From: Dendrophyllia cribrosa
Lineage: Eukaryota; Cnidaria; Anthozoa; Scleractinia; Dendrophylliidae
Direction of reading: 5' to 3'
Length of the DNA stretch: 64,000 nucleotides
Assembly: GCA_024195265.1 (NCBI GenBank)
Contig: JAJLRJ010000008.1
Location: forward strand, 25,951,432 to 26,015,431
Shown: piece by piece, positions 1 to 13,723 of the stretch
Position numbering within the stretch: the stretch's first letter is position 1
How the letters are laid out: every line of letters begins with the position of its first letter
Program-made: the position numbers and the translations under genes
Notes under the pieces: generated by a model
Databases searched by the model: none
The model's input: only the letters and a program-made list of their open reading frames with translations
What the model was told of the DNA's origin: nothing

Positions 1-93
1 TCGGTTCCGTCACAACCCACAAACATTACCATTCCAATCATTCACCAACTTTTAGCCAAAACACAACCTCTTGGGCGTTGACAACCAAGAACA

Positions 94-270
94 TCAAATT
101 TCTGACGCTTTTGTGATTCCCTTGGTAATTCGTGCGTATTTCAAGCTTAGCGCACTTTCATGGGACTTCCATGTTTGTAATAAGTCCCTGTGAAATAATC
201 TGGCAGTTTGAATGCCAGTACGGAAGGATGTTTCCATGTGCTCGGCAAAGTCTCTCTGAACGCGCAATCG
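94..270 (-). CDS. Terminal coding exon of the unrecognised gene
   Basis: The acceptor TGATTTCTAG|CGATTG at 271 opens a frame in phase 0, matching the donor at 2078 (TTGAG|G then GTACGT). It encodes a basic, helix-like C-terminus beginning RLRVQRDFAEHMETSF and ending GITKASEI, with a TGA at 94-96. Less than 100 bp of the 3' UTR lies in the window and no AATAAA is visible. The open length, the good acceptor and the matching phase make this a coding exon; it has no domain I can name. Confidence 0.68.
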   Translation of the reverse strand, partial: RLRVQRDFAEHMETSFRTGIQTARLFHRDLLQTWKSHESALSLKYARITKGITKASEI

Positions 271-3200
271 CTAGAAATCATGAAAGACAACCTTCAACCC
301 TTTTAAGCACCAGGCAGCATGCATATTCTCCTCACCCGCCTCCATATATTTCCTGCTGTTCAAGCTGAGAGAATTTGTTTAAAGATCAACATATCTTATA
401 GTTTTTTATCATTTCCTTTGTTCTCATGACCTGTATGTTTTAACATGTAGTGATAGAGCAGTTTTCAATTGAGTGTCGTAAAACCAAAACCAAAGTAATT
501 ACTTTGACCAATCACAGCAGTCATAAACAATCCAACGAACCGATCAGAACTCCAAGCAATTACATGTCGGCGGCGCCAAGCGCGGGAAATCGCGTGCGAG
601 CAAGTCACGATTGGGTTTGGTTTTACTTCTGATTGGTCGAGAAAGTGGCGCGAGATTTTTTAGCCAATCACAAAGCGTAGCAATGCAAAACCAAAGCAAT
701 TGTGTAATTACTTTCGACACTCAATTGAAAACTGCTCTATTGTAAGTAAAAATTAGGTATAGGTCGCTATGGGAACAGAGCAGCATGATACCTCAGTACA
801 CCCGGGGGGGGGGGGGGGGGGGGGGGGGTACTCAACAAAGTTTTGTACGGGGATGCTCCGCCCCGAGGTCCAAACCCTTACCCTTTCATATACCGTTTTT
901 GACAGAAAAGGTACCCCTTTCATGTACCTTTCATTGAAAATGGTACCCCTTTCATATACCTCAGCTTTCATTGAAAATGGTACCCCTTTCATATAGCCTT
1001 TACGTGCGTCTTTTTTATATATTTTGACAGGCCCTTTTTATAATACTTAAATGGCAGTTTTCCCTACCTTTTTATGCTTCAACTTGTGTTTTCGCTACCC
1101 TTTCCTATTCTTCGTGAAATCCCTACCCTTTCATATACTTCAACTCGTGAAATCCCGACCCTTTCATATACCTCCAACCTCAAAAAGGTACCCCTTTCGG
1201 GCGAAGCATCCCCGTATAGCCCATTATAGGGAGTAGCCCCTCCCCCCCGGGTACCTACTCCCTGCGGTCGATTGCTAATAATTACTTATAAGTGTTCCCA
1301 TTCCCTATTGTCGAATTGCCCATCATACACTTTGTTTGTCAATGTTTGTAAATGCTCTTGGGAGGACTGCATATTCCCAAGAGCATTTCAAAACAATAGT
1401 TTACGCAAAATTTGGGGGGCAAACAAAGTGTATTATGGGCAATTCGAAAATAGGGAATATGATCGCAAAGTTTTTGGTCAGCAATTTAGCGATCGTCCAC
1501 CATTGTGGGCAATCGCATGGAAACCATCCTTTAGTTGCTTAGGCTTGTGTTTGTTTTTTCAATTTTAATTTATACAGAGAAATAGCATTAAATAATGCGG
1601 ACAAGTCTTTCTTAATTTAAAAATTAACCTAACAAGCCTGCAAATGGTTTTCTTCTTTAACAATATTGACCTGACATTAGAAGAACAATATTGGCCTGAC
1701 ATTAGAAAAACAATATTGACCTGACATTAGAAGAACAATATTGACCTGACATTAGAAGTCAGTCTGGTCTAACAATTTTAGTCGGACAAGTGTTTGGAGT
1801 TCAAAGCTAACATTGGAAAGTTTTCCATGTTTAACAGAGAGAAATGATTTTCTGTCTGAATATAATTGCAGCGGAACTACCAAGTCCGTCTGTCAGGCAA
1901 GGTAAAGCTTTCACCGGTCAAAATGCCAAATTTACCAGATATTTGTCCAATGACAGGCTGTTATTTTCAGCCTTGCCTTATGTAGGCAGCCATTTCTTGA
2001 GTCGTCACGCAAAGTTTACTGATGGCAGGCGTTGCGTGACGATCCAAGTTACGGTTGCGTAGGACACAAACACGTACCCTCAAGTAGAGAGGTTGTTTGG
2101 ACGTCACAGTCGAAATTATCAGTGTGAGGAATGCCTTCTTTCTCTGAGGTGCAACAATGTCATGAAGGCTGCGTCTTAAACTTTCACCACCGAGAAAAAT
2201 CCCTGTAAAAAAAATCAAATTAACCCTTTAACTCCCTAGAGTGCCAAATATCAAAATTCAAGAAAAATCCCAATCTTCATGTTGTAAAATATTGAAAAAA
2301 AAAAGGTACCATGCAAAAGTACTGGGGAAGAGGTTTCATTTGAATGTCGCACCATAGGATTTCATCGGAGGGCTCAAAAGATAGAACTACACATAACTGA
2401 CTCTGAGATTGAAAGGGTTAACGGTGCACAATGCCTTAAAACGCCAGAGATTATAGCAGAGCATAGATGTTCTTACCAAGAAATAAAACGCCCTCCTTTT
2501 CACTGAAGTCTACAAGATGCTCGTACACTAAAAATAAAAAAAGACAAATAATCAGTCTGCAGCCCAAGTTTTGAGTAGTACATTCATATAGAGGGCACAG
2601 CTTAAGGACATTTGCAAAAAAATCTGATATTTTTTTCAAACTTTATCACGCCAAGATAATGAGTAGCCCACATCAGAAATACAAATTAAACGCGACAACG
2701 TTCTAACATTGTGCGCGCGCCGTTGTCGAAGCCTTGCGTCATCATTGCTATATTTGTTTGTAAACGTAACTTCGCTTATGACGTCACAATAATGCTTACT
2801 GTATAACTGTCTTCTTACCCAGTTTGGCAAAGTGCACTATGGCCTCTGATCTAGCCTTTCTCGGACCTACAAGGAAATAATGTTCCTCGAGGTCAATCTC
2901 ATGCAAATACGGCATCATACGACCAAACAGGGGCCCAAAACCACCAAGTGCCATGTCTACAGCAATCTGCAATAACAAACGAGACACACGTCAAGAAAAG
3001 GTAAAGCCTTGTTCTGAGGATTGGTCGCGCCTACCAGTACGATTTTATGTTCACCACAGGGTGACCTGGTTTATATACTATGAAGTGACTAGGAGTATTA
3101 CTACTACCCCTGGATGGGATGCCAGTCCATCACAGGGTGACCTGGTTTATATACGATGAAGTGACTAGGAGTATTACTACTACCCCTGGATGTGATGCCA

Positions 3201-6200
3201 GTCCATCACAGGGTGATCTGGTTCATATACCATAAGGACACTAAGAGTATTACTGCTCCCCCTGGATGGGATGCCAGTCCATCACAGGGTGACCTGGTTT
3301 ATATACGATGAAGTGACTAAGAGTATTACTACTACCCCTGGATGTGATGCCAGTCCATCACAGGGTGATCTGGTTTATATACCATAAGGAGACTAAGAGT
3401 ATTACTGCTCCCCCTGGATGTGATGCCAGTCCATCACAGGGTAATCTGGTTTATATCCCATAAGGTGACTAAGAGTATTACTGCTCCCCCTGGATGTAAT
3501 GCCAGTCCATCACAGGGTAACCTGGTTTATATACTATGAAATGACTAGGAGTACAGTGGAACCCCGCCTTACGGTCACCTCGTTAATACGGTCACCTCGT
3601 TATTACGGTCACTCTTTTTGTCCCGGCGAAACGCGCGCCCATACATTTTCTTATAATAAAACCCCGTTAATGCGGCCACCCCGTTAATACGGCCAAATTT
3701 TCATGGCCCGTTGGTGACCGTATTAACGGGGTTCCACTGTATTACTACTACCCCTGGATGTGGTGCTAGTCGATCACAGGGTAATTTGGTTTATATACTA
3801 TGAAATGACTAGAAGGATGTCCAACACAGGGTTATCTCCTCAGAGTTTGAGTCAGGTTCTCCTGTTAATATTTGAGAAACGGTGGTTTGATGGCTGGCAC
3901 ATCAGATTACTATCAGAAGGTCGATAGTTCACAGCTTGATCCCTTACGTTGCGTTGTTTCCTCAGAGAAAACATCACGTTACCTCGCTCCAAATAAGTTT
4001 ATAAAAGGGTACTAGCAAATCATTACGAATTTTACCCTTGCAAAATTCTGTGGGGTAATCGTATGATGGACTAGCATCCCACCCTGAGGAGGGGGGGGGG
4101 GGGGGGGGAATATTCCTATCATCGCTTCATACTGCAAAAACCAGGTTAAAGGCCCAGTATCACCCAAAATGCATTGCGCGCCCAATGCCTCGACGATTGA
4201 GTCGAAATTTCCCGAAAGAGCCAATCACGAGCGAGCTCGTCATTTGAAAACAAAAACAAACGACCGCAAAGCCGAATGGGTGATACTGGGCCTTTAAACG
4301 CCAGCACATGTTGTCACCCACGTGAAGACTGAACTCAATTGTAAACTTAGAAGGAGAGAGCCTGATTGGAAAAGGACAAACGAAATAATTGTTTAAGTAA
4401 CTCTACAAGGAAAATAAAACTGAGAGATGTGTTCATGACGTGGAGGTGATTGTAGACAAACCTTAAAGCCAGAAACTGTCATCCGCGTGTTGACGCTGTT
4501 AGCAAGATTGTGTAGTTTGGAGCGCAAGCTGTTGTACTGTTTTCCATCCAATGCAACTACTGCACTTGCTAAGCCTGTAAACAGCATTGACAATATTAGA
4601 ACAACGTCGATTATGTTAGAACAATACTAAGCAATACGGCATCGACAACAATACTTGGGTTCAAAGCCTGTTACAGTCAAAGCGCTTTAGAGTGGTTTTC
4701 AATGTAGTGCCGAAAGTAATTTAGTTTGCTTTGGTTTTGCATAGCAAGGCCTTGTAATCGGCTAAAAAAATATTGTGCAACTTTCTTAACCAATCAGAAG
4801 GAAAACTAAAACCAATCGTAACTTATTTGCACGCGTTTTCCCGCGCTTTGCGCCGGCTACATATATTTGCTTCGAGTTCCGATTGGTTCATTGGATTGAC
4901 GGCATCTGTTGTGATTGGTCAGAGTAATAACTTTGGTTTTGGTTTAATGACACCCAACTGAAAACCGCTCTATTATAGACAGAGCTGAGTAATACGTTTT
5001 TATGTTCTTTAATAGAGCAGTTTTCAATTGAGTGTCGAAAGCAATTAAACAATTGCTTTGGTTTTGCATTGCTACGCTTTGTGATTGGCTAAAAAATCTC
5101 GCGCCACTTTCTCGACCAATCAGAAGTAAAACCAAAACCAATCGTGACTTGCTCGCACGCGTTTTCCCGCGCTTGGCGCCGCCGACATGTAATTGCTTCG
5201 AGCTCTGATTGGTTCATTGGATTGTTTACGACTGCTGTGATTGGTCAGAGTAATAACTTTGGTTTTGGTTTTACGACACTCAATTGAAAACTGCTCTAAT
5301 GTAGGGGTAGGACTAAATGAACTATCCGTAATAATCGCATTCGAAGAACGCAATCCTAATTTCGTGTTGGTTGTCCTGTGGTTTACATGCAGTAAAATTT
5401 GAGATTTTTTGGTAGACGGTCTTCCAAATGGCCGCCCCTATTGTTTTTTTTTTTCAGGGGCTCATTTCCGCCGAAAATTCCTTCGAACGCGTCTCCATAA
5501 TCTGTGATTACTGCTAGTAATTAAAATTTATATAGCGCAAATTTCATGTACATGATCAAATGCGCTTTACAAAAGCCGAATGAAAAAGATTAAAAAGAGA
5601 TGCCCGTATTTATAACAGAAGTGTCGCAAGGAGAGGTTTGACTGTAACTAACTTAAAAATAAAACTACATTATAAAAGAAAAAACTCCTACAACAACAGA
5701 CGGCTAATATCGAAAATTTTACACCAATGCCTTTATTCTAAATTTTTGGCGAAGTGATTTGAATTAACTTTTTTATGGTCTAGAAAGAAAATAGATAACA
5801 CGGAGAAAAACAACAACCAACAACAAACTTAAGCCACTCTTGTGGCTGAGCCCACAGTTTAGAGGGAGTTATAGCAGGCGTAGCAGGCGCCGGTTCACTT
5901 ATAGGGCAAAATTTCGAGAACGCGCGCGAGAGGGGAATGTTCGAAAGGGAGAGCGCATCCTCGTAATTTCGCACAATAAATAAACCGGCGTCTGCTACGC
6001 AGGCTAAGGGAGTTACACCTAAATGCCATTTTTTTCGTTACTTGAGATCGATTTAATGAAATTATCCCTTAAATGCTTCAAGCAATAGACGATATTCGTA
6101 TTCTCGGTATTGAACTGGAACTAGCGTGCAGTCGAGGCTCAAGCGGGGGAATCTTTTCACATGCAAATATTTTTAATGATATTCCCCCGCATTAGCCTCG

Positions 6201-9200
6201 GCTGCAAGCTACAAGCAGTTGCAAAAAGGTTGAGACACTTTCCAAAAATAGTGTTCATTCCGTATAAAAGCGACTGCGTAACACAAATCAAATCAATGCA
6301 ATGTGCTACTGACCCCCCTCCCCCTTCCAATGTTGATGACTGTTAGTTTGAATGGCATTTTTGATCTGGTACAACATTGATAAGGGGGGAGGGGGTGCGG
6401 ACTTGTTGAAAACCATGTTATCCTCGATATATGCACTACAGTACACAATGTCTCAACTCTTTTTGCAATTGCTTGTCTGAATAGTGTTTCAATTTAAACA
6501 CCAATAGCAAGAGGAACCGGCACGTAATATATGATTAAAAGGTATCAGTAGAAAGAGAAAAGATTAAATTTTGTGCTGATAAATACTGTAACGGTCAGTG
6601 CCTTGTAATTAGTGGCAATAATGGTCCAATTATTACAGTAATTTCGCGCTTTTACATGTCACGCTTTCGTGACATCGTTTACATGTCACGCTCTCGTGAC
6701 AGTATAGGTGAATGAAAACATTCTTCCGAAAAGAAACCTTTTTTTCGGTTTTTATTATATATTTATAGAAAAATAGATACAATATCTTCCCATAATACAT
6801 TTCTACTAAGAAAAGGCGCTCAATTTCGTTTCATAAAAATTTCCCCACGGTCTACATGTTTTCGATGGTCAACACTTATGAAAACAAATAAAGATTGACT
6901 GGAGAAATTGGACCAGCAAAAAGTTTCTCGCCGTTTTATTACAGCGCGAACACGCGATCACAGTAACACATGACCTATTATTTACACAGACTAATCCTTG
7001 TCAGTTCAATATACGCACGTTTCTTCAGTCAATAGCAAACGGAAACAAACCTTCCAGAAAGGGCAAGAGGTTGTTAATAACACAATTCGCGTCATTGCAA
7101 CAAGATAGCAACGTTCTTTGAAAAATACATCACGATATTGAGCAACTACGGCAACTTTTAGAACAACACTCCTTTTTTTGTTGAAATTAGCGCTAATTAA
7201 GGCCGTAGAGAAATGTCGAAAAGGCACGTTTTGGATTTTCTTTTCTTAAACGCCTAGTCGCAGTGGCATAAAAAGCTGTTTTTTCAAATCAAGTCATTAC
7301 ATTGATAACGTACATCAACTAGGATTCATTTCCGAAAGGCAAATCCACTGCTGTATCACGATATGTGACTCAGACAAGCAGTTGCAAAAAGGTTGAGACA
7401 CTTTCCAAAAATAGTGTTCATTCCGTATAAAAGCGACTGCGTAACACAAATCAAATCAATGCAATGTGCTACTGACCCCCCTCCCCCTTCCAATGTTGAT
7501 GACTGTTAGTTTGAATGGCATTTTTGATCTGGTACAACATTGATAAGGGGGGAGGGGGTGCGGACTTGTTGAAAACCATGTTATCCTCGATATATGCACT
7601 ACAGTACACAATGTCTCAACTCTTTTTGCAATTGCTTGTAGTTCCAGTTCAATACCGAGAATACGAAAATCGTCTATTGAAAAATGCCATCACAGGTCTG
7701 TAGATGAATGTTGTGTAATTTTCTTGTGATTTGTAGGTGTGTGCGAGGAAATGAAAGGGGGGGGGGGGGGGGGGTGGGGGAGATTTGTGAAACTTAGAAA
7801 AATAAGAAAATGAGGTGAATGAATTAAATTATATTATATTTATTAAATAAATGAATTAGAATATGAAGTTAATAATTAATAAATAGACACCAAAACAGTC
7901 CGCCATCAACCCGGGGTGCTCAAGCCTGCACAATAGGGGCTTTTGGGGATGCTCAAGCAGGTTTTAGGGCGCGAGCGCGAAGCTCGAGTAACGAGGGTGG
8001 AGCGCGAGACTTGCGCTAGTGCCCCAAAACCCGCTTGAGCACCCCCAAAAGTGTCTGTTGTGCAGGCTAGGGGTGCTCTTGCGTGGGTATCAACCATTTG
8101 TTGGTGTTTCAAAAATAATTTTCTTTCTTTTGTCCCTTCTTTAAAATTCTTACAATTTCAATCAAATTCAGGTATAACTCCCCTTTAATGCATTGTTGGG
8201 ATGCGAATGCTCTTATCACTGCATCACCCCTGCTTCCCAAATTATACAAACAACTCACCATAAGCTTCAATACCAGGTATGTGAGACACAAAGCTTTCCG
8301 AATCAATCTGTTGAACAGATCCTGATACAAGTTTGGATAACAGTTTGGCGCGCTTTTCTCCAAACAGCTCCATTCTGATAAACAATAAAACATTTAATAA
8401 CGGTTTATAATTACCAGAAAGTTACAAAAGTGATACCCTTCCTTTGGCTCGTCATGCACTCCTCCCCAATGAAGAGCAAAAATATGGTCTCTGTAGGAGG
8501 ATAGCAGTCTTGGGCTATCGTTTTTTTTTTCGGGAGGAAAGGGGAAGAGGTCATTATCTTTACGTAGTCCCTTTTTTATGGGGTATACCTAAAACATATT
8601 CCCTATATCAACAGGGTTTTGGTTTGGGGCCGGATGCCGGATGCCGGATGCCGGATGCCGGATGCCGGATGCCGGATGCCGGATGCCGGATGCCGGATGC
8701 CGGATGCCGGATGTAACATCCGCTTCTTTTGACGTTATGTCCTCTACTTTGATACTCTATGCTTACAGAATTTATCGAAATTGCCCTAAGTTATAATCTG
8801 CAGTTGAAAGTGAAGACAGCGTGCGATGTGGGTAGGGGCCAGCCTCCTCCCTCCATTTCATGTTTACCCCCAGGGCGAATGAAGAGAGACAATGCGAGCA
8901 CAGGTACTTGTGTAGTCACTTGTGTAAGAAAACAACACGATGGCAGAGACCAGGCTCCGAACACTGACCTTAAATTTGAACGTCCAACGCCCTAACGACT
9001 AGACAACCACGCCGGGCTCCACCATGTTCTTGAGACCCCACAAAAAACCCTTCATATGGACCGATTAATGCTTATAAAAAAACATAGTCTAAAGTGATCG
9101 TGACTCCGTTACCTGGTAGCTGCTACTGCAAGGTGAGATGTCAGTCTCGTGTAGGGGTTGGGAGGAATGAATTCTTCATCTGTTACAAGATCAACTAAGA

Positions 9201-10058
9201 ACTCATGGAACACTTGATCAAGCTTCGAGTCAAAAAAGTACTAAAATAGACAAGAAATACAACACAAACAAAACTTTTAGTCAAATCCTCAAAACTCAAT
9301 TTCTACAAATCAGCAAACAAACAGAGGGGGGGGGGGGGGGGGGTCATTTTGAGCAATCCTTAAGCGAAACATGCATAACCATACGTACATCAATCCTTCA
9401 CTTTATCGCCCTCGAAGGTGGACATCTCTCTTGGATGGACACTTCTCTAAAACGTACAGTAGAGCCGATGCAGCCCTGCTGTACGTAAGCTTACCTTGAA
9501 TACAGCCACCTCTTATTGCTCCCGGTCGATAGGAGCGTTTGCCTGGGGACAGAAGCGATGAGAGGTGCATTATTCCCAGGCTAACTGGCCTACGGCAGTT
9601 TAATCCGTTTTAGATAAGTGCGGTGAGAGGCGGCTGTATTTGCGGGCTATACGTAAGTCCTTTATTTCGTCTCCCTCAAAGGCTCCTATGCTTTAGAGGG
9701 AGTTCATGCCCAAGTAATTCTCTTTCAGTCACTAAAAGGTCTGTAAGTTTCTTGAGACAGTAAATAGACCAATTTCAATATATTAAAATTCATACTTGGC
9801 ACCGAGACTTGGGGGAATAAAACAAAAGAAATCACATTAAGGTTCAGCGTTGAATTATTCATTTCTTTTGTTTTATTCCCCCAAGCCTCGGAGCCAAGTA
9901 TGAATTTTAACATATCGGAATTGGTCTATTAGTTGATCGGCTGGTCATGATACCTTGCACACTTCAATGGTGATGACAGAGGTGTCACCATTTATGTAGG
10001 ATGCACCCCACCATGAAAAATAAGTTTTGTAGAGAGCGGGTTCAATTGTTTTGAAAGT

Positions 10059-10102
<44 letters not shown>

Positions 10103-13100
10103 CTTATAAAAGAAAATATAGTAGCAACCTGCTAATAACTAGAGTTAATCGTAGCAGGTTGCTGCACACTAAACAGTCACAGAAGCTCACAATGGTTTTG
10201 CATCACTTAACGCTTTATGATTGGCTAAAAAAATATCGCGCCATTTTCTCGACCAATCAGAAGCATAAGCAATCATGACTTGTTCGCACGCGTTTTCCCG
10301 CGCTTGGTGTCGGCTACCTGTATTTGCTTTGAGTTCTGATTGGTTCATTGGATTATCTGCCTCTGTTTTGAATGCCAGAGTGATTACTTTGGTTTTGGTT
10401 TTACGGCACTCAAATTTAAACTGCTCCACATGTTGATTCACACCCACAGCTGAAAATTTTAATTGAAACGTTTTGTTTAGTCAGTTATTTAAACAGCGTT
10501 CTAAAACTCATTAATAATTCATGATGAGAACACAAAGGAAACAATTACTGTGAAGGAGGTTTGGATACCCGGTCTTAAATTGCAAAGAGTTTGGCGATTT
10601 TATTCTTTCGTTTTCTCCGCATTTAATGATCAGTTTGAGAAGCTATATCAAACACGAAAAAGAGTGTTTTATCAGGATATCCAAACGCCTCAAGGTGGGT
10701 AAATAAAACTGAGTTGGCTGCGCCTCGTTTTTCAACCCACTTCTCGGTGTTTGGATTTCTGATGAAACACTCTTCCTCGTGTTTGATTTATTACTTCAAA
10801 GCCTATTGTGGTTGTGGTTTGTGCTTGTGAAAAGCCACAACCTCTAACAAAACCACATAGCAAAGTATGATTAACTATGCCAAGTCGATATTTTTCTAAC
10901 CTGTAAAAAGACAGTTTCTTTTGTGATAGCAGATGGAGCAGCTATAGTTTTTGCTTGGTCTGCCACATCTAACACTGGATAAAATAATATATACACTCGA
11001 TTTCAATTAACACAATGAATGGTAAATTATTCTTCAGCTAGCAAAACAAAAACACAGATTATACCATAATTTATTGTATCGATACGTTCGAACCTAACCT
11101 TACCCCTTCCTCCCCGAGAGTTCAACCTCAAAACAGTTATCGTGCTGTTAATTTTTGAGTCTGTGGGTGAATCCCTAAAATGTAACCATTCAAATGAAAG
11201 CTACTGAGCATTACTTTCCTGTGGTACTGTTTATTATGTTGTACGAGGAGGTTCTAACTTTTGAGTCTGTAAATGGAATTATACAGTGTAACTACACAGT
11301 GTAATACCGGTAATAGCGGAGCTCTGCGGGCCAAAGGCCCGCGCGTAGCCCCATACTCATAGAACCTATGCCCGTCATTTTTCATGGTCATGGCTAGCGG
11401 AATGTTTCGCGGGCGCGCGTGTGCCGCCGCCGCCGCCGGCCGTGCGCCCGTGTTGGACAGGGTAAGTTCATTACGGATTTCACAACCAAAAAAGCGGAGA
11501 TTTAAAGAATTTCCAAGCAAGCGAGGGACTGAAAGGTAAAACAGATTACATTTTTCGATGGGAATTTATGTTGATATCAATCTGTGATTGACTTTTTCTT
11601 TGTCTTCTCGCTAGTTTTGGAGAATTGTTTATAAACGTGCTTAAATTCAGTCGTTTTGATTTCCTTCATCGAAGACAGCTCGGCCTTGATGAGCTATAAA
11701 TGGTTCGCGTTTTGCTTTTAAACATAAACTTATGAAAATTTGAATAAAATTTTTCGAAAGAAGATTGTGTTGTCCATTTTTGTGTTTGTTCATTCATTAC
11801 ATAGGTTGAAAAGCGATTTTATGTAAACAAAACAAGACTTGGATTTTATAGTTCTAAACTTCACTCGCGTGGCCTTATGCAAATATGTTTGTGTATTTTT
11901 TGCAATTTTGATTTCCAAATCAGTTTCTCGGACAATTTTTGATAAGCAACAGATGTATTTTGTTTGGAAATTAGTCTTACTGGTATCTAGACGGAGAAAA
12001 AGTTGCTTTTGTGAACTTTTGTACGGTGTAAATGTAACTTACTGTGCAGACGGTCGCGTAAGTCTGTTTTTGAGAATAGCTAAAATTGAAAAATAGCCGG
12101 GTCTTCAATCTTAGTTCTTGTGTTTCCGACCTTTCACCTCAGTTAAGTTTATTATCGGTTTATTATTGCAGCGAGAAGAGTAGTTGAACAACTGGAAAGG
12201 GAAAACAAACTGCCAAAAAATGTTGGTGGTGCCAGGCCACGAAGATCTACAACATCTAATGTCGAAGCCCTGATTGACAAAATGCAAAAAGGCCTCCAAA
12301 GCAGTTAGTGGTATGCGCTTGGCTTATTTGATCTCCAGGATGCAAACAACCGAGTACACATACCAATGCTAGCAGACAAAAATGATCGGCTATGGGCTAT
12401 CTGATGTACTGGTGAGATGGATTCTATCAATATTGCACTCCAGGCGATGCCGTTTGAAATTTGGATCATGGACATCAGACTTCTTTGAAGTAAGTTCTGG
12501 TCCGCCCTAAGGTTCACCCTTGAGCTGCATATTGTTCAATATCTATACGGCAGACATAATTGACTGGATGGAATTTGAAGGAACTGATCCCTTTTCATAA
12601 GTGCCGGGATGATGTCATCATTAGTTGTGAGGGTGACTCGCCAGTCAGAGCAGTGGAGCAACTTCAGGCAGCAAGCAACATGCTCGAGCAGTGGACAGAC
12701 GCAAACCGAATGAATTCAGCCAGACAAAGTCTGCTGGAGGCTTGTAACCTTGTGTCGTGTTGAACGTCATCTACTTACACTCACCTATGCAGGAGAAACT
12801 GTCAGGCAGGAAACGGAGGTGACTTACCTTGGTGAAGTTATAGATTGCAGGCTGACCATGGTCAAACATATCAGTAATAACATCAACAAGGCAAAGAAAG
12901 CTCTTGGTCTAATATGTTATGCTGCTGGGCAGAGCATCAAGCTAAGCAGTCTTGTTAGCCTTGTAAGGGCCACAGTGCTTAGTAGATTGGAGTACGGCCT
13001 GCATATCTGCTGTCCAGTATCTGATACCCAATTTGAGAGAATGGACAGGATCCTTAATCAAGCCTTGAGAATAGTAAGTGGCGCAACATCTAAGACATCA

Positions 13101-13682
13101 GGGGAAGCCATTCAGTATTATCTCGGCTTCCATAGTATGAAAGAAGTGTATAAGATGAAGGCAGCCAAGGAGTTTGTGCGGATCCTAATAACTGAAAGTC
13201 ACCCTCTTAATTCATCCTTGAGGGAGAGCACAGATGTTAGACTTTGAAGTCTGTCCACAAGGAGTAAAGTTGAAGACATCACACCCTTGGATAACATCAT
13301 ACAGGACTTGTGGGTGCTTTATAATACTAAGAGACTTGAAATCGACATCATTGGAAGTAGGGAGTGGCGTGAATAATAATTAATACTTATTCATTCATTC
13401 ATGTTAAACAAGGTGGTTAAAATTTGAATGCGTAAAATATAACAGTATTTAATGTACTCCATTAAATAGTTTCTTCTTTACTTATAACTGCAAAATGAGG
13501 AATTTATTAATTTTGTTTTTAATCCTCACCAAGATTTCCTTGATTGATTATGTCTGCTCTTTCGGCTCCATGTTTAAACCTTTGTTGTACAATAAAGGAA
13601 TTTCCGTTTTCCACTGGAGGAATGTATTTCTGTTAAAAATAAAATACAATGTTATTTTCAATAAGAACTCATCAATAATGAC

Positions 13683-13723
<41 letters not shown>

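Noticed and set aside
8444..8716. Open frame ending in repeated MPDAGCR
   Set aside because: Produced by the CCGGATG heptamer; no other support.
8930..9022. Functional tRNA gene
   Set aside because: The A and B box-like words are present but arms do not pair into a cloverleaf; treated as a SINE.
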